From NCBI GenBank assembly GCA_942486035.1, contig CALNXK010000006.1, positions 5,187,501 through 5,251,500 on the forward strand: a stretch of DNA of 64,000 bases, given 5' to 3'. The translations under genes were made by a program, and so were the position numbers. How positions within the stretch are numbered: the stretch's first letter is position 1; every line of letters begins with the position of its first letter. The notes under the pieces were generated by a model. It searched no databases. It was not told the DNA's origin and worked only from the letters and a program-made list of their open reading frames with translations. Positions 33,001 to 48,000 of this stretch are shown piece after piece. Origin of the DNA: Porites lobata. Lineage: Eukaryota; Cnidaria; Anthozoa; Scleractinia; Poritidae.

Positions 33001-36000
33001 AAATGTTTGGACGGATGACATTCAGCAGTAAAATGCTTGGACAGAAGACATTCGGAATTCAAACGCTTGTAGTGACAACATTCAGATTTCAAATGTTTGG
33101 AAGGATAACATCAGAATTCATATGTTTGAAATGATGACATTCGGAATTCAAATGTTTCGAGTGATGGCAGTCGAAATTCAAATATTTGGAAAAATGAAGG
33201 AGGGAATTCAAATCTTTTGAGTGATGACATTCGGAATTCAAATGTTTGGAGTAATAACATTCGGAATTCAAATGTTTGGAATGAAGACATTCGAAATTCA
33301 AATGCTAAAATGATGACATTCCAAATTCAAATATTTAGAATGGTGACATTCGGAATTAAAATTTTTGGAGTGATGACATTCACAATTGAAATTTTGGAAT
33401 AATCGCATTCGGAAATCACATGTTTGAAATGATGACATTTGGAATTCAAATGTTTGGAGCAATGACATTCGAAATTCACATGCTTGGAGTAATGACACTC
33501 GGAGTTCATATGCTTGCAGTTCTGACATTCGGAATTAAAATGTTTGGAAAAGTAAGGTCAGAATTCCAACGTTTGGAAGGATAAGGCCACAATTCTAATA
33601 TTTGGAAAGATAAGGACAGAATACCAGTGTTTCAAAAGATAAGGCCAGAATTCCAATGTTTGGAAAGGGAAGACCAGAATTGTAATGTTTGGAAAGATAA
33701 CGCCAAAATTCCAGTGGTTGGAAGGATAAGGTCAGAATTCCAGTGTTTGGGGGGATAAGGTCAGCAATCCAATCTTTGAAAAGATACGGTCAGAATTCTA
33801 ATGTTTGGAAAGATAAGGACAGAATACCAATGTTTGGAAAGATAACGCCAGAATTCCAATGTTTGAAAATATAAAGCCAGAATTCCAATGTTTTGAAAGA
33901 TAAGGCCAGACTTCTAATGTTTGGAAAGATAAGGCCAGAATTCCAACGTTCAAAAGGATAAGGTCAAAATTAAAAATGTCTCGAAGGATAAGGTTAGAAT
34001 TCCAATGTTTGGAGGGATAATGTCAGAATTCCAATGTTTAGAAGTATAAGGCCAGAATTCTAATGTTTGGAAAGATAAGGACAGAATTCCAATGTTTGGA
34101 GGGATAAGGACAGAATTCTCATGTTTGAAAAGATAAGGTCAGAATTCCAATCTTTAAAGGGATAAGGCCAGAATTCTAATGTAAAGGCACTCGTCACTTA
34201 ATGACACTCAGAATTCATATGCTTGGAGTCCTGACATTCGGAATTAAAATGTTTCGAAAAGTAAGGTCAGAATACCAATGTTTAGAAAGATCAGGCCAGA
34301 ATTCCAGTGTTTCGAAAGATAAGCCCACAATTCTAATGTTTGGAAAGGTAAGGCCAGAATTCTAATGTTTGGAAAGATAAGACCAGAATTCCAATGTTTG
34401 AAACGATAAGGTCAGAATTCCAATGTTTGAAACGATAAGGTCAGAATTCCAATGTTTGGAGGGAAAAGGTCAGAATTCCAATGTTTGCAAGGATACGGTC
34501 AGAATTCTAATGTTTGGAAAGATAACGACAGAATTCCAATCTTTGAAGGGATAAGGCCAGAATTCTAATGTTTGGAAAAATAAGGCCAGAATTCTAATGT
34601 TTGGAGCGATAAGGGCAGAATTCAAATGTCTGAAGGGATACGGCCAGAATTCTAATGATTGAAGGGATCAGGCCAGATTTCTAATGTTTGGAAAGATAAG
34701 ACCAGAATTCTAATGTTTGGAAGGATACGGTTAGAATTCTAATGTTTGGAAAGAAAGGGACAGAATTCTAATGTTTGAAGGGATACGGTCAGAATTCTAA
34801 TGTTTGGAAAGAAAGGGACAGAATTCTAATGTTTGGAGGGATAAGGAAAGAATTCTAATGTTTGGAAAGATAAGGTCAGAATTCCAATCTTTGAAGGCAT
34901 AAGGCCAGAATTCTAATGTTTGGAGGGATAAGGCCAGAGTTCTAATGTTTGGAGGGAAAAGGCCAGAATTCAAATGTTTGAAGGAATAAGGCCAGAATTC
35001 TAATGTTTGGAAGGATAAGGCCAGAATTTTAATGTTTGAAGGGATAAGGTCAGAATTCCAATCTTTGAAAAGATACGCTCAGAATTCTAACATTTGGAAA
35101 GATAAGGACAGAATACCAATGTTTGCAAAGATAAGGACAGAAAACCAATGTTTGGAAAGATAAGGCCAGAATTCCAATGTTTGGAAAGATAAGGCAAGAA
35201 TTCTAATGTTTGGAAGGATAAGGTCAGAATTACAATGTTTGGAAAGATAAGGTCAGAATTCCAATGTTTGGAAGGATAAGGTCAGAATTCCAATGTTTTC
35301 ACAGTTAAGGCCACAATTCCAAATAAGGAGAGAATTCCAATGTTTCGAAGGATAAGGTCAGAATTCTAATGTCTAGAAAAGTAAAATCAGAATTCCAATG
35401 TTTGGAAAGGGAAGATCAGAATTCCAGTGTTTGCAGAGATAAGGTAGGATTTCAAATGTTTGGAAAGACAAGGTCAGAATTCCAATGTCTGGAACGATAA
35501 GGCCAAAATCCCACTGTTTGGACGGATATGCTCAGACTTCCAATGTTTGGACAGATATGGCCACATTTCCAGTGTTTGGAAGGATAAGACCAGAATTCCA
35601 ATGTTTGGAAGGATAAGGAGAGAATTCTAATGTTTGGAAAGATAAGGTCAGAATTCCAGTCTTTCTAGGGATAAGGCCAGAATTGTAATGTTTCGAGGGA
35701 TAAGGCCAGAAGTCTAATGTTTGGAGGAATAAGGCCAGAACACTAATGTTTGGACAGATAAGACCAGAATTCTAATGCTTGCAAGGATAAGGCCAGAATT
35801 CTAATCTTTGGACAAATTAGGCCACAATTCTCATGCTTCGAATGATAAGGCCAGAATTCTAATGTTTGGGAGGATAAGGCCAGAATTTTAATGTTTGAAA
35901 GGATAAGGCCAGAATTCCAATGTTTTAGGGGGATAAGGTCAGGATTCTAATGTTTGGAAAGATAAGGACAGAATACCAATGTCTGCAAACATAAGGACAG

Positions 36001-39000
36001 ATTACCAATGTTTGGAAAGATAAGGCCAGAATTCCAATGTTTGGAAAGATAAGGCCAAAATTCCAATGTTTGGAAAGATAAGGCCAGAATTGTAATGTTT
36101 GGAGGGATAACGCCAAAATTCAAATGTTTGAAGGGGTAACGCCAGAATTCTAATGTTTGGAAAGATAAGGCCAGAATTCTAATGTTTGGACAGATAAGGC
36201 GAAAATTCAATAATTTGCAAAGATAAGGACAGAATTCAGATGTTTCGACAGTTAAGGCCAGAATTCCAATCTTTGGAAAGATAAAATCAGAATTGCAATC
36301 TTTCACAGCTAGAGCCAGAATTCTAATGTTTGCAAGGATAACGTCAGAATTCTAATGTTTGGACAGAAAAGGCGAAAATTTAACAACTTGGAAAGATAAG
36401 GTCTGAATTCCAATGTTTGGATTGATAAGATCAAAATTCAAATGTTTGGAGAACTAAGGCAAGAACTCCAATGTTTGGAAACATAGCGTCAGAATTCCAA
36501 TGTTTCGACAGATAAGGTAAGATTTCCAATGTTTGTAAGGATAAGATCAGAATTTAAATAATTGGAAAGATAAGATCACAAGTCCAATGTTTGGAATAAT
36601 AAGGCAAGAATTCCAATGTTTAGAAAGATAAAATGAGAATTTCAATGTTTAGACAGATAAGGGGAGAGTTCCAGTGTTTCGAAGGATAAGGTCAGAGTTC
36701 CAGTGTTTGGACGGATAAGATCAGAATTCAAATGTTAGGACAAATAAAGCCGGAATTCCAGTGCTTGGAAGGATAAGGTCAGAATTAAAATGTTTGGAAG
36801 GAAAAGGTCAGAATTCCAATGTTTGAAAAGAGAAGGTCAGAATTCCACTGTCTGGACAGATAAGGACAGAATTCCAATGTTTGGAAAGATAAAATAAGAA
36901 TTCCAATGTGTTGACAGATAAGATAAGAATCCAATGTTTGGAAAGGTAAGGTCAGAATTCTAATGTTTGCACAGACAGGATAAGGTTTCCAATGTTTGGA
37001 AGGATAAGGACAAAACTCCAATGTTTAGAAAGATAAGGTCTGAATTCCGTTGTTTGCACAGGTAAAGCCAGAAGTCCAGTGCTTGAAAGGATGAGGTTAG
37101 AATTCCAGTCTTTGGACAGATAAGGTCAGAATTCCAGTCTTTGGACGGATAAGGGCAGAATTCTAATGTTTGCAACGATAACACCAGAAATCCAATCTTT
37201 GAATGGATAAGGTCAGAATTCCAATGTTTGGAAAGATAAGCTCACAATTACAATGTTTCGGCAGCTAAGGCCAGAATTCCAATGTTTGGAAAGATAAAAT
37301 CAGAATTCCAATGCTTTGAAGGGTAAGGCCAGAATTCTAACGTTTCGAGGGATAAGACAAGAAATCCACTGTTTGTAAGGAGAAGGCAAGAATTCCAGTA
37401 TTTGGAAGGATAAGGTCAAAATTCTAATGTTTCGACGGATAAGTTCAGAATTCCAGTGTTGAGACAGACAAGGCCAGAATTCCACAAATCACAATTCTAA
37501 TGTTAGGAGAAATAAGGCCAGAATTCCAATGTTTTGAAGGATCAGGTGAGAATTCGAATGTTTGGAAAAATAACGGTCAGAATTCTAATGTTTGGACGGA
37601 TAAGGTCAGAATTTCAATGTTTGGACACATAAGGCCAGTATTTTAATGTGTGAAAGGATAAGGTCAGAGTTCCAATGTTTCAAAGGATAAAGCCAGAATT
37701 CCAGTGCTTGGAAGGATAAGAAGAGAAATCCAAGCTTTGAATGGATAAGCCCAGAATTCCAATGTTTGGACAGATAAGGCCAAAAATATCAATGTATGGA
37801 AAGATAAGGTCAGAATCCCAATGTTTGCACAGATAAGGCCAGAATTCCAATGTTTGGATTAATAAGGTAAGAATTCAAAGGTTTTGAAAGATAAGCTTAG
37901 AATTTTAATGTTTGCAAAGATAAGGTCAGAATTTCAATGTTTGGATGGATAGGTTCAGAATATCAATGTTAGGACAGATAAGACCAGAATTCCAATCTCT
38001 GGAAGGATAAGGTCAGAATTCTAATGCTTGGACGGATAAGGTCAGAATTTCAAAGTGTGGGAGGATAAGGTCAGAGTTCAAATGTTTGAAAGAATAAAGC
38101 CAGAATTCCAGTGCTTGGAAGGATAAGAAGAGAAATCCAAGCTTTCAATGGATAAGCCCAGAATTCCAATGTTGGGAAACATAAATTCAGAATTCCAGTG
38201 TTTGGACAGATAAGGCCAAAATACCAATGTATGGAGACATAAGGTCAGAATCCCAATGTTTAACCAGGTAAGGTTAGAATTCCAATGTTTGGATTGATAA
38301 GGTAAGAATTTTAAAGGCTTTTAAACATAACGTTAGAATTCCAATGTTTGCAAAGATAAGGTCAGAATTTCAATGTTTGGACAGATAAGACCACAAATCC
38401 GATCTTTAAATGGATAAGGCCAGAATACCAGTGTTTGGAAAGATAAAATCAGAATTCCAATGTTTGGAGGGATAAAACCAGAAATCCAATATCTGAAAGG
38501 ACAAGGCGAGAATTCCGGTGTTTCAAAGGATAAGGTCAGAATTCTAATGTTTGGACGGATAAGGTCAGAATTCCAATGTTTGAACAGACAAGGCCAGAAT
38601 TCCAATGTTTTGAAGGATAAGATCAGAATTCTAATTTTAGGAGAAATAAGGCCAGAATTCCAATGTTTTGAAGGATAAGGTCAGAATTCCAATGTTTGGA
38701 CCGATAAGATCAGAATTCCACCGTGTGGAAAGAAAAAGACTGAATTCCAATGTTTGGAAGGATAAAGTCAGAATTCTGAAGTTTGGACGGATAAGATCAG
38801 AATTTCAATGTCTGGACACATAAGGCCACATTTTTAATGTGTGAAAGGATAAGGTCAGAGTTCCAATGTTTGAAAGGATAAAGGCAGAATTCCAGTGCTT
38901 GGAAGGATAAGAAGAGAAATCCAAGCTTTGAACGGATAAGCCCAAATTCCAATGTTTGGAATCATAAATTCAGCATTCCAGTCTTTGGACAGATAAAGCC

Positions 39001-42000
39001 AAAATATCAATGTATGGAAGGATAAGGTCAGAATCCCAATGTTTGGACAGATAAGGTCAGAATACCAATGTTTGGATTGATAAGGTAAGAATTTAAAGGT
39101 TTTGAAAGATTAGGTTAGAATTCCAATATTTGCAAAGATAAGGTCAGAATTCCAATGTTTGGACGGATAAGTTCAGAATATCAATGTTAGGACAGATAAG
39201 GCCAGAATTGCAATGTTTGGAAGGATAAGGTTAGATTTCCAATGTTTCGACAGTTAAGACCAGAATTCTAATGGCTGAAAAGATAAAATAAGAATTCCAT
39301 TGTTCCGACAGATAAGGTAAGACTTCCAATGTTTGGAAGGATAAGGTCAAAATGCCAATGTTTGGAAAGAAAAGGTCAGAATTCCAATGTTTGGATAGTT
39401 AAGGCCAGAATTGTAATATTTGGAAAGATAAAATAAGAATTCCATTGTTCGGACAGATAGGGTAAGACTTCCAGTGTTTGGAAGGATAAGGTCAAAATTC
39501 CAATGTTTGGAAAGAAACGGTCAGAATTCCAATGTTTGGACAGTTAAGGCCAGAATTCTAACGTTTGGAAAGATAAAATAAGAATTCCATTGTTTGGACA
39601 GATAAGGCCAGAATTCCAGTAGTTGGAAGGATAAGGTCAGAATTCCAATGTTTGGAAGGATACGGTCAGAATTCTAATGTTTCGAGGGATAACGAGAGAA
39701 TTCTAATATTTGGAAAGATAAGGTCAGAATTCCAATCTTTGAAGGAATAAGGCCAGAATTCTAATCTTTGGAGAGATAAGGCCAGAGTTCTAATGTTTGG
39801 AGGGATAAGGTCAGAATTCTAATGTTTGGAAGGATAAGGCCAGAATTCTAATGTTTGGAAAGATAACGCCCGAATTCTAATGTTTGGAGGGATAAGGCCA
39901 AAATTCAAATGTTTGAAGGGGTAAGGCCAAAATTCTAATGTTTGGAAAGATAAGGCCACAATTCTAATGTTTGGAAGGATAAGGTCAGAATTATAATGTT
40001 TGGAAGGATAAGGCGAGAATTAAAAATGTTTGGAAGGATAAGGTCAGAATTCTAATGTTTGGAGGGATAAGGTCAGAATTCCAATGTCTGGAACGATAAG
40101 GCCAAAATCCCACTGTTTGGACGGATATGCTCAGACTTCAAATGTTTGGACAGATAACGCCAGATTTCCAATGTTTGGAAGGATAAGGAGAGAATTCTAA
40201 TGTCCGGAAAGATAAGGCCAGAGTTCTAATGTTTGGAGGGACAAGGCCAGAGTTCTAATGTTTGGAGGGATAAGGCCAGAATTCTAATGTTTGGAAAGAT
40301 AAGGCCAGAATTGTAATGTTTCGAGGGATAAGGCCAGAAGTCTAATGTTTGGAGGGAAAAGGCCAGAACACTAATGTTTGGACAGATAAGACCAGAATTC
40401 TAATGTTTTCAAGGATAAGGCCAGAATTTTAATGTTTGAAAGGATAAGGCCAGAATTTTAATGTTTGAAAGGATAAGGCCAGAATTCCAATGTTTTGGGG
40501 GGGATAAGGTCCGAATTCCAATCTTTGAAAAGCAACGGTCAGAATTCTAATGTTTGGAAAAATAAGGTCAGAATTCTAATGTTTGCAAGGATAAGGGCAG
40601 AATTCCAATGTTTGGAATGATAAGGTCAGAATTCCAATGTCTGGAAAGATAAGGTCAGAATTCCAATGTCTGGACGGATAAGATCAGAATTCCACCGTGT
40701 GGAAAGAAAAGGACTTAATTCCAATGTTTGGAAGGATAAGGTCAGAATTCTAATGTTTGGACGGATAAGGTCAGAATTCTAATGTCTGGACGGATAAGGT
40801 CAGAATTTCAATGTCTGGACACATAAGGCCACATTCTTAATGTGTGAAAGGATAAGGTCAGAGTTCCAATGTTTCAAAGGATAAAGGCAGAATTCCAGTG
40901 CTTGGAAGGATAAGCTTAGAATTCCAATGTTTGGACAGTTAAGGCCAGAATTCTAATGTACGGAAGGATAAGGTCAGAATTTAAAGGTTTTGAAATATTA
41001 GGTTACAATTCCAATATTTGCAAAGATAAGGTCAGAATTCCAATGTTTGGACGGATAAGTTCAGAATATCAATGTTAGGACAGATAAGGCCAGAATTCCA
41101 ATGTCTGGAAGGATAAGCTTAGAATTCCAATGTTTGGACAGTTAAGGCCAGAATTCTAATGTTGGAAAGATAAAATAAAAATTCCAATGTTTGGACAGAT
41201 AAGGCCAGAATTCCAGTAGCTGGAAGGAGAAGGTCAGAATTCCAATGTTTGGACGGATAAGGTAAAAATTCCAAGGTGCGAAAAGATAAGGTCTGAATTC
41301 CAATGTTTGGAAAGATAAGGTAAGAATTCCAATGTTAGGACAAACAGAGGAAGAATTTCAATCTTTGGAAGGATAAGGTCAGAATTCCAATGTTTGGACA
41401 GAGGAGGTAAGATTTCCAATGTTTGGAAGGATAAGGTCAGAATTCCAATGTTTGGAAAGATAAGGTGAGAATTCCAATGTTTGGAAGGATAAGGTGAGAA
41501 TTGCCATGTTTGGAAAGATAACGCCAGAATTCCAATGTTTGGGCAGATTAAGTAAGATTTCCAATGTTTGGAAAGATAAGGTTAGAATTCCAAGGTTTCG
41601 ACAGAGAAGGCGAAAATTCTAACGTTTGGAAAGATAAAATCAGAATTCCAATGTTTTGACAGAAAAGGTAAGAATTGCAATGTTTGGAAGGGTAAGGTCA
41701 GTGTTGTCGTCGCTTCGCTGTTTTTGAAGATTCATTTGATACTCAGTGTCTCAGTATTTTCTAACAATTCAAGTTTGTTCACCATTCACGTGTCAAAATC
41801 GGGCTCGCCTCTTTCCACTTCTACATTATGAGCATTAACAGAATGACTAACAGAAAGATTCGTGGAAAAAGGAAAAAGGCAAATATCCTGATGAGAAATT
41901 TGCTAAAGGATGAAAAACTGTTGGAAAAAAGTACTTACACTAGGGTGAATTTTCTCCGGGTCTTCGGTTTTTACATCTCAATATTCTTCTCTTCATGTCA

Positions 42001-45000
42001 ACTGCTAGCTCAAACTGAATTTTAAACATCACACTTGAATGCAAAAGTACCCATCAGGGAATTTAGGGGATGCCTTGCTATTGGCAACGGATTTCGTTCA
42101 GGTTCATACAATGTTCTTTAAAGTTCATCCCTATTCATCATTTACTCCTTCTTATAAGCACTACTTGGTCACTGGCCGTTTAAGTGTTGCTCCGTTTGCC
42201 TGCACTTCCACAGTCTCATGAATCCATCCGCTCTGGGAAACAAGTTTTCAATTCGTCCCAAGGTCCACTGGTTCCTTGCAACGTTATCATCAGCCACAAG
42301 AACAAAGTCTCAGACTTGACGGTTCCTTTTTTTCTGTTGCCTCTTGGGTCTTTCCTGCAAAGTTGGTACGTACTCTTTAAGCCAGTGTCTCCAATAGTCA
42401 TTGGCCAGCAATTGTGCTTGCTGCCACCTTTTTCACTTAGGTGATCAGCTTCTTCCGGTGAGAGCTTACGGGCATAACTCTTGCCGATGTATTCTTCATC
42501 ACTGCACGGTATCTCTGCTCGAGATCCGGGTCTCTAGAGACTCTCCTTTTCAGGCTGCACTTTCTCCTCTCTGCTTCACAATGGTTGTTGAGTAACCAGA
42601 CGTCTTCATTACGCCACAACAGACCTGTCTCATAACGCCCGTCAGACAACCTAGTTGTGCTTTATATCTTCCATGGACCAGTTATGCGGTGTTGATAGCC
42701 TGTTAACTTGTTCACCCTCAGGGGCACCTTGCCTACCAAAGGCTTCTAACTTCCAGAAAGCTTCAACTAATTCACACAGTTTCTTTTTGCAGTTTGTAAA
42801 GTTCACACTGATCTCCTTGCAGGAAGGGTGTCCCGCAACCACTCCAGTTACAACCCACCCCAGAGGGCCTTGCAACGTCTTCAGACAGTTGTCAGGTGAG
42901 CTAGGCTTTTGGACTTCGAACACCTAATGAGCATGTTCTACATCCTTTCCTATGAGAATAGAGACAGCCTTGACCTGAACCTCGGGAATATCTATATCTT
43001 TCAGGTGGGGATAGCAACTGTTATCAATGTCCTCAGGAAGACACCTTTCTGGTATATTGAACTTTTCTGACACTAGCCCCTCTTCTACTTTGATAATTTC
43101 TCTTGCCCCCGTAGCTGACTGCAACTCGAAGCGCACCAACTGGAAATGTTAGCTCGTTTTCTCTACAACAGTGTTCACGCACACAAGCTGTGGCAGTCCT
43201 TTGAAACCCAGACTGTTCGCTTGACTGTTATCTTGCTGATAATAGTTCCTCTAGAAGCATTGTCTAGTAATGCGTAAGTTGTTAGTGAAGAACCACTCGG
43301 CACTATTACTTTAACTTGCACAACGTGTAGTAAAACAGTTCTTGAAGGAGCTTCTGTGTTGGTCGCGTACTGTTCCATCGCTCTTGGATTTTGAGGAAAT
43401 TGCGTTCCTTGATCCTTGTACTGGATGTCGGTCTGTGCTGCCTGTATCTCCCTTTGTCTGTCCAGATGGGGATCCTGTGCAGTAATGGCATCTCTTAGTC
43501 TAAAGGGATGAAACAACAATCTGTGGTGTGGTCTGTCACTTCCAGAACTGCAAAAGATTCTCGATTCACACCGACCTCACATATGACCCGATTTCAAACA
43601 GACATGGCACAATTTGTTCTGCTTAACTATATCCAACCGAGCTTGAATTTCATCAGGTATAAATTGCTCACACTCAGCAAGCTCATGGTCCTTAGAGCAG
43701 CGCAAGCATCGCCTAAGGTTGCATTTCTCAGGGTTCTGATAATTAATGCTTAAGCTTCCGTCTTTGAGGTCTGTATGAAACGCATTCCTGTGCCCTCTTG
43801 AATTTGAAGTCGGCCCCTTGATACTCCTTCCATTTTGCCTTTCCGGCTTCTTGTCAGTGGCAAATCATGAATCATTTTTAATTGCTGCCTGGCGCCTGAC
43901 AAACTTTGAAAGATCTGACAGCCGTGGGATTCTTCCCTTTTCCCGAATGCTGTATGAAACTTCTCCCCGTTTATTTACTAGATAGTTTGGTAAGAGTGTA
44001 ACTATTTGTCTCAGGTTCACCATTGTACTAGCTTCTAGTTCATAATGCCTGGAAAGTTTCTTTGAGGCAGCCTCGAGTTGCTCAGCGAAATTACGTAAAC
44101 CAGTACAGCCGTTATTCTGCAGCTTTGGCCCCTTTGTCAAACTTTCTATACACGCGGCAGCGACAGCGGCTCCCTGACCATAATGCTTGTGTAAAATTCT
44201 TAGGATTGAATCGTAAGAACATCCCGAGACTCTCTCGAGTACTTCATATGCTTTGCCGGACAAAAACTTAGGAAGAAATTCTAATTTCTGACTATCATTC
44301 AAGATTCCATCCTCCAAATGATCTCGAAGTCTGTTTCTGAAGGTTGGGTAATCACTTGGGTTTCTTGAGAATTTAATAGGGTGCATCCCCTGAAGCATTG
44401 TTGGCTCAACAGGATAGCTGAAGTCTGGTTACCCTCAAAAACGGGCTTGTCCCTTTGAGCTTCGTTCTTAGGCATCTTGCACCCCTCCCCTAGTGGTTCT
44501 TTTTTCCCGCCCTGCTCAGGGTCATGTTTGGGCTTTTTATTGTTATTGGCACAGGTCGCTCTCCATTTCTCAATCTTTTCTTCATCACTCATTGTCGGTA
44601 GAAACTCGAAACCACTTTTACCCCCAAGACCGCGTTGGCTGCTGCTATCGCTCCTATCATCTTCTAAAAGCTGGGCCTCTTTCTTGGCTATTTGCATCGG
44701 AAATTTTAGTTCGCATACTCTTTTCTTCTTTTCAAATTCCAGTTCAATTTTCTTTCTCTCCATCTCAAGTTCAAATTGTCCCAGTTCTTGCTCTTGCTCT
44801 GATATTAACTTTTTCATTTCGATATCCCCTCTTAAATCGTTTAATCTTGATCATTTCAAAGAAGGCGCGGATTCAACTGACTTTCCTTTAGTACTCGTTT
44901 TCTTCATTTGCATTAAACAATCATTAATAATGTGCATTCTTCATACTGAACTACTATTTCTGTGTACCTGTCTTTCACACGATCAAGTTCGCCTTCTGGC

Positions 45001-48000
45001 AAGTTCTTCACGATACAATTCTCATAAATTCCTTTCAAACACTCTCTAAGTCACCGACTCTCTTATCCGCGATGCATGCATTTGCGTTCCTCATCCACGT
45101 GCTAACTTGAAAGCTTCAACTAATTCACACAGATTCTTTTTGCAGTTTGTAAAGTTCACACTGATCTCCTTGGAGGAAGGGTGTCCCGCAACCACTCCAG
45201 TCACAACCCACCCCAGAGGGCGTCGCAACGTCTTCATATGGTTGTCAGGTGAGCTAGGCTTTCGGACTTCGAACACCTCATGAGCATAATGTACATCCTT
45301 TCCTATGAGAACGGAGACAGCCTTGATCAGAACCTCGGGAATATCTATATCTTTCAGGTGGGGATAGCAACTGTTATCGATGTCGTCAGGAAGACACCTT
45401 TCTGGTATATTGAACATTTTTGACACTAGCCCCTCTTCCACTTTGATAATTTCTTCTGTCCCTGTAGCTGACTGCAACTCGAAGCGCACCAACTGGAAAT
45501 GTTAGCTCGTTTTATCTACAGCAGTGCTCATGCACACAAGCTGTAGCAGTTCTTTGAAACCCAGACTGTTTGCTGGACTGTTATCTTGCTGATAATAGTT
45601 TCTCGAGAAGCACTGTCTAGTAATGCGTAAGTTGTCAGTGAAGAACCACTAGGCGCTATTACTTTAACTTGCACAACGTGCACCAAAACAGTTCTTGAAG
45701 GAGCTTCTGTGATGGTTGAGTACCATTCCATCACTCTTGGATTTTGAGGAAATTGCGCTCCTTAATCCTTGTACTGGATGTCAGCCTGTGCTGCCTGTAT
45801 CTCCCTTTGTCTGTCCAGATGGGGATCCCGTGTAGCAATCGCATCTCTTAGTCTACAGGGATTATGCAACAATCTGTGGTGTCACCTGTCACTTCCAGAA
45901 CTGCAAAAGATTCTTGATTCACACCGACCTCGCATATGACCCGGTTTCAAACAGACATGGCACAATTTGTTCCCCTTAACTTTATCCAACCAAGCTTGAA
46001 TTTCATCAGATATAAATTGCTCACACTCAGCAACCTCATGGTCCTTAGAGCAGCATAGGCGTCTTGCACCCCTCCCCTAGTGGTTCTTTTTTCCTGCCCT
46101 GCTCAGGGTCGTGTTTGGGCTTTTTATTCTTATTGGCACAGCTCAAGTTCGCCTTCTGGCTAGTTCTTCACGATATAATTCTGATAAATTCCTTTCGCAC
46201 ACTCTCTAAGTCGCTGACTCTCTTATCCGCGATGCATGCAGTTGCGTTCCTCATCCACGTGCTCACTCGACCGAGGAAGCCAGCAAGGGATTTCTATTGA
46301 TGTTTAAATTCGTCGGCTGATTCTTCCATATTTTCGCCGCAGGCAGGACCTTCAGGATCTTTCTTCTGTTCCGCTAGTCAAATAATGTTGTCGTCGTTTC
46401 GCTGTTCTTGAAGATTCATTTGATACTCACTGTCTCAGTATTTTCTAACGATTTTAGTTTATTCACCATTCACGCGTCACAATCGGATTACCTCTTTTCA
46501 CTTCTACATTACAAGCATTAACAGAATGATTCGCTGAAAAAAGGAAAAAGGCCAAATATCCTGATGAGAAATTCGCTAAAGGATGAAAAACACTTGGAAA
46601 AAACTCTGGGTCTTCGGTTTCTATATCTCAATTCTTCTCTTCCTGTCAACTATTAGCTCAAATTGAATTTTAAACATTGCGCTCAAATGCAAAAGTACCC
46701 TTCAGGGAATTTAGAGGACACGTTGCTATCAGCAACGGCTTTAATATGTAACAGTCAGAATTCCAATGTTTGCAAGGGTAAAACCACAATTCCAATGTTT
46801 GGAAGGATAAGGCCAGAATGCCAATGTTTGGAAGAATAAGATCAGAATTCCAGTGTTTGGACAGATAAGGCCAAAATTCCAGTTTGGAAGGATAAGGTCA
46901 GAATTCTAATGTTTGGACAGTTAAGATCAGAATTCAAATCTTAGGACAAATAAAGCCAATATTCCTATGTTTGGAAGGATAAGGTCAGAATTCCAATTTT
47001 GGAAGGAAAAGGTCAGAATTCCAATGTTTGGAAAGATAAGGTCAGAATTCCAGTGTCTAGACAAATAACACCAGAATTCCAATGTTTGGAAAGATAAAAA
47101 ACAAATTCCAATGAGTTGACGGATACGATGAGAATTCCAGTGTTTGAAAAGGTAAGGTCAGAAGTCCAATATTTGCACAGATAGGGTAAGATTTCCACTG
47201 TTTGGAAGGATAAGGCCAGAATTCCAGTGTTTAGAAAGATAAGGTCAGAATTCCGATGTTTGGACAGGTAAAGCCAGAAGTCCAATGCTTGAAAGGATAA
47301 GGTTAGAATTCCAATATTTGGACGGATAAGGTCAGAATTCTAATGTTTACAAGGATAAGACCACAAATACAATCTTTAAATGGATAAGGCCAGAATTCCA
47401 GTGTTTCGAAAGATAAAATCAGAATTCCAATGTTTGGAAAGGTAAGGCCAGACTTCGAGTGTTTGGAGGGATAAGACCAGAAATCCAATATTTGAAAGGA
47501 GAAGGCGAGAATGGCAGTGTTTGGAAGGATAAGGTCAGAATTCTAATGTTTGGACGGATAAGGTCAGAATTCCAATGTTTGGACATACAAGGTTAGAATT
47601 CCAATGTTTAGAAAGATAAGGTCACAATTCCAATGTTTGGACAGATAAGATCAGAATTCCACGGTGTGGAAAGAAAAGGACTGAATTCCAATGTTTGGAA
47701 GGATGAGGTCAGAATTCCAACGTTTGGACGCATGAGGCCAGAATTTTAATGTGTGGAAGGATACGGCCAGAATTCCAAGGTTTGAAAGGATAAAGCCAGA
47801 ATTCCAGTGCTTGGAAGAATAACAAGAGAAATCGAAGCGTTGAGCGGATAAAGCCAAAATTCCAATGTTTGGAAACAAATTCAGAATTCCATTGTTTGCA
47901 CAGATAAGGCCAAAATTCCAATGTATGGAAGGATAAGGTCAGAATCCCAATGTTTGGACAGATAAAGTCAGAATTCCAATGATATGATTGATAAGGTAAC

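Larger units (their letters stand above)
41702..46753 (-). mobile_element. BEL/Pao LTR retrotransposon, defective, with 5-bp TSD
   Basis: Two similar LTRs (41702-42110 and 46386-46753) bound a 5.05-kb element with TG...CA ends. GTCAG at 41697-41701 and 46754-46758 is the target duplication, of the 5-bp size usual for BEL/Pao. On the - strand come a coiled-coil/gag region, a DUF1759-type gag, a zinc-knuckle region, a DUF1758-type protease and a DUF5641-type C-terminal end. Reverse transcriptase, RNase H and the integrase core are absent. Leader, gag and protease pieces are also partly duplicated (44985-46264), so it is inactive. Confidence 0.88.

Noticed and set aside
44477..45049. 190-codon + strand frame over the BEL/Pao element
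   Set aside because: It is antisense to the gag coiled-coil region; the - strand frame carries the recognisable gag.
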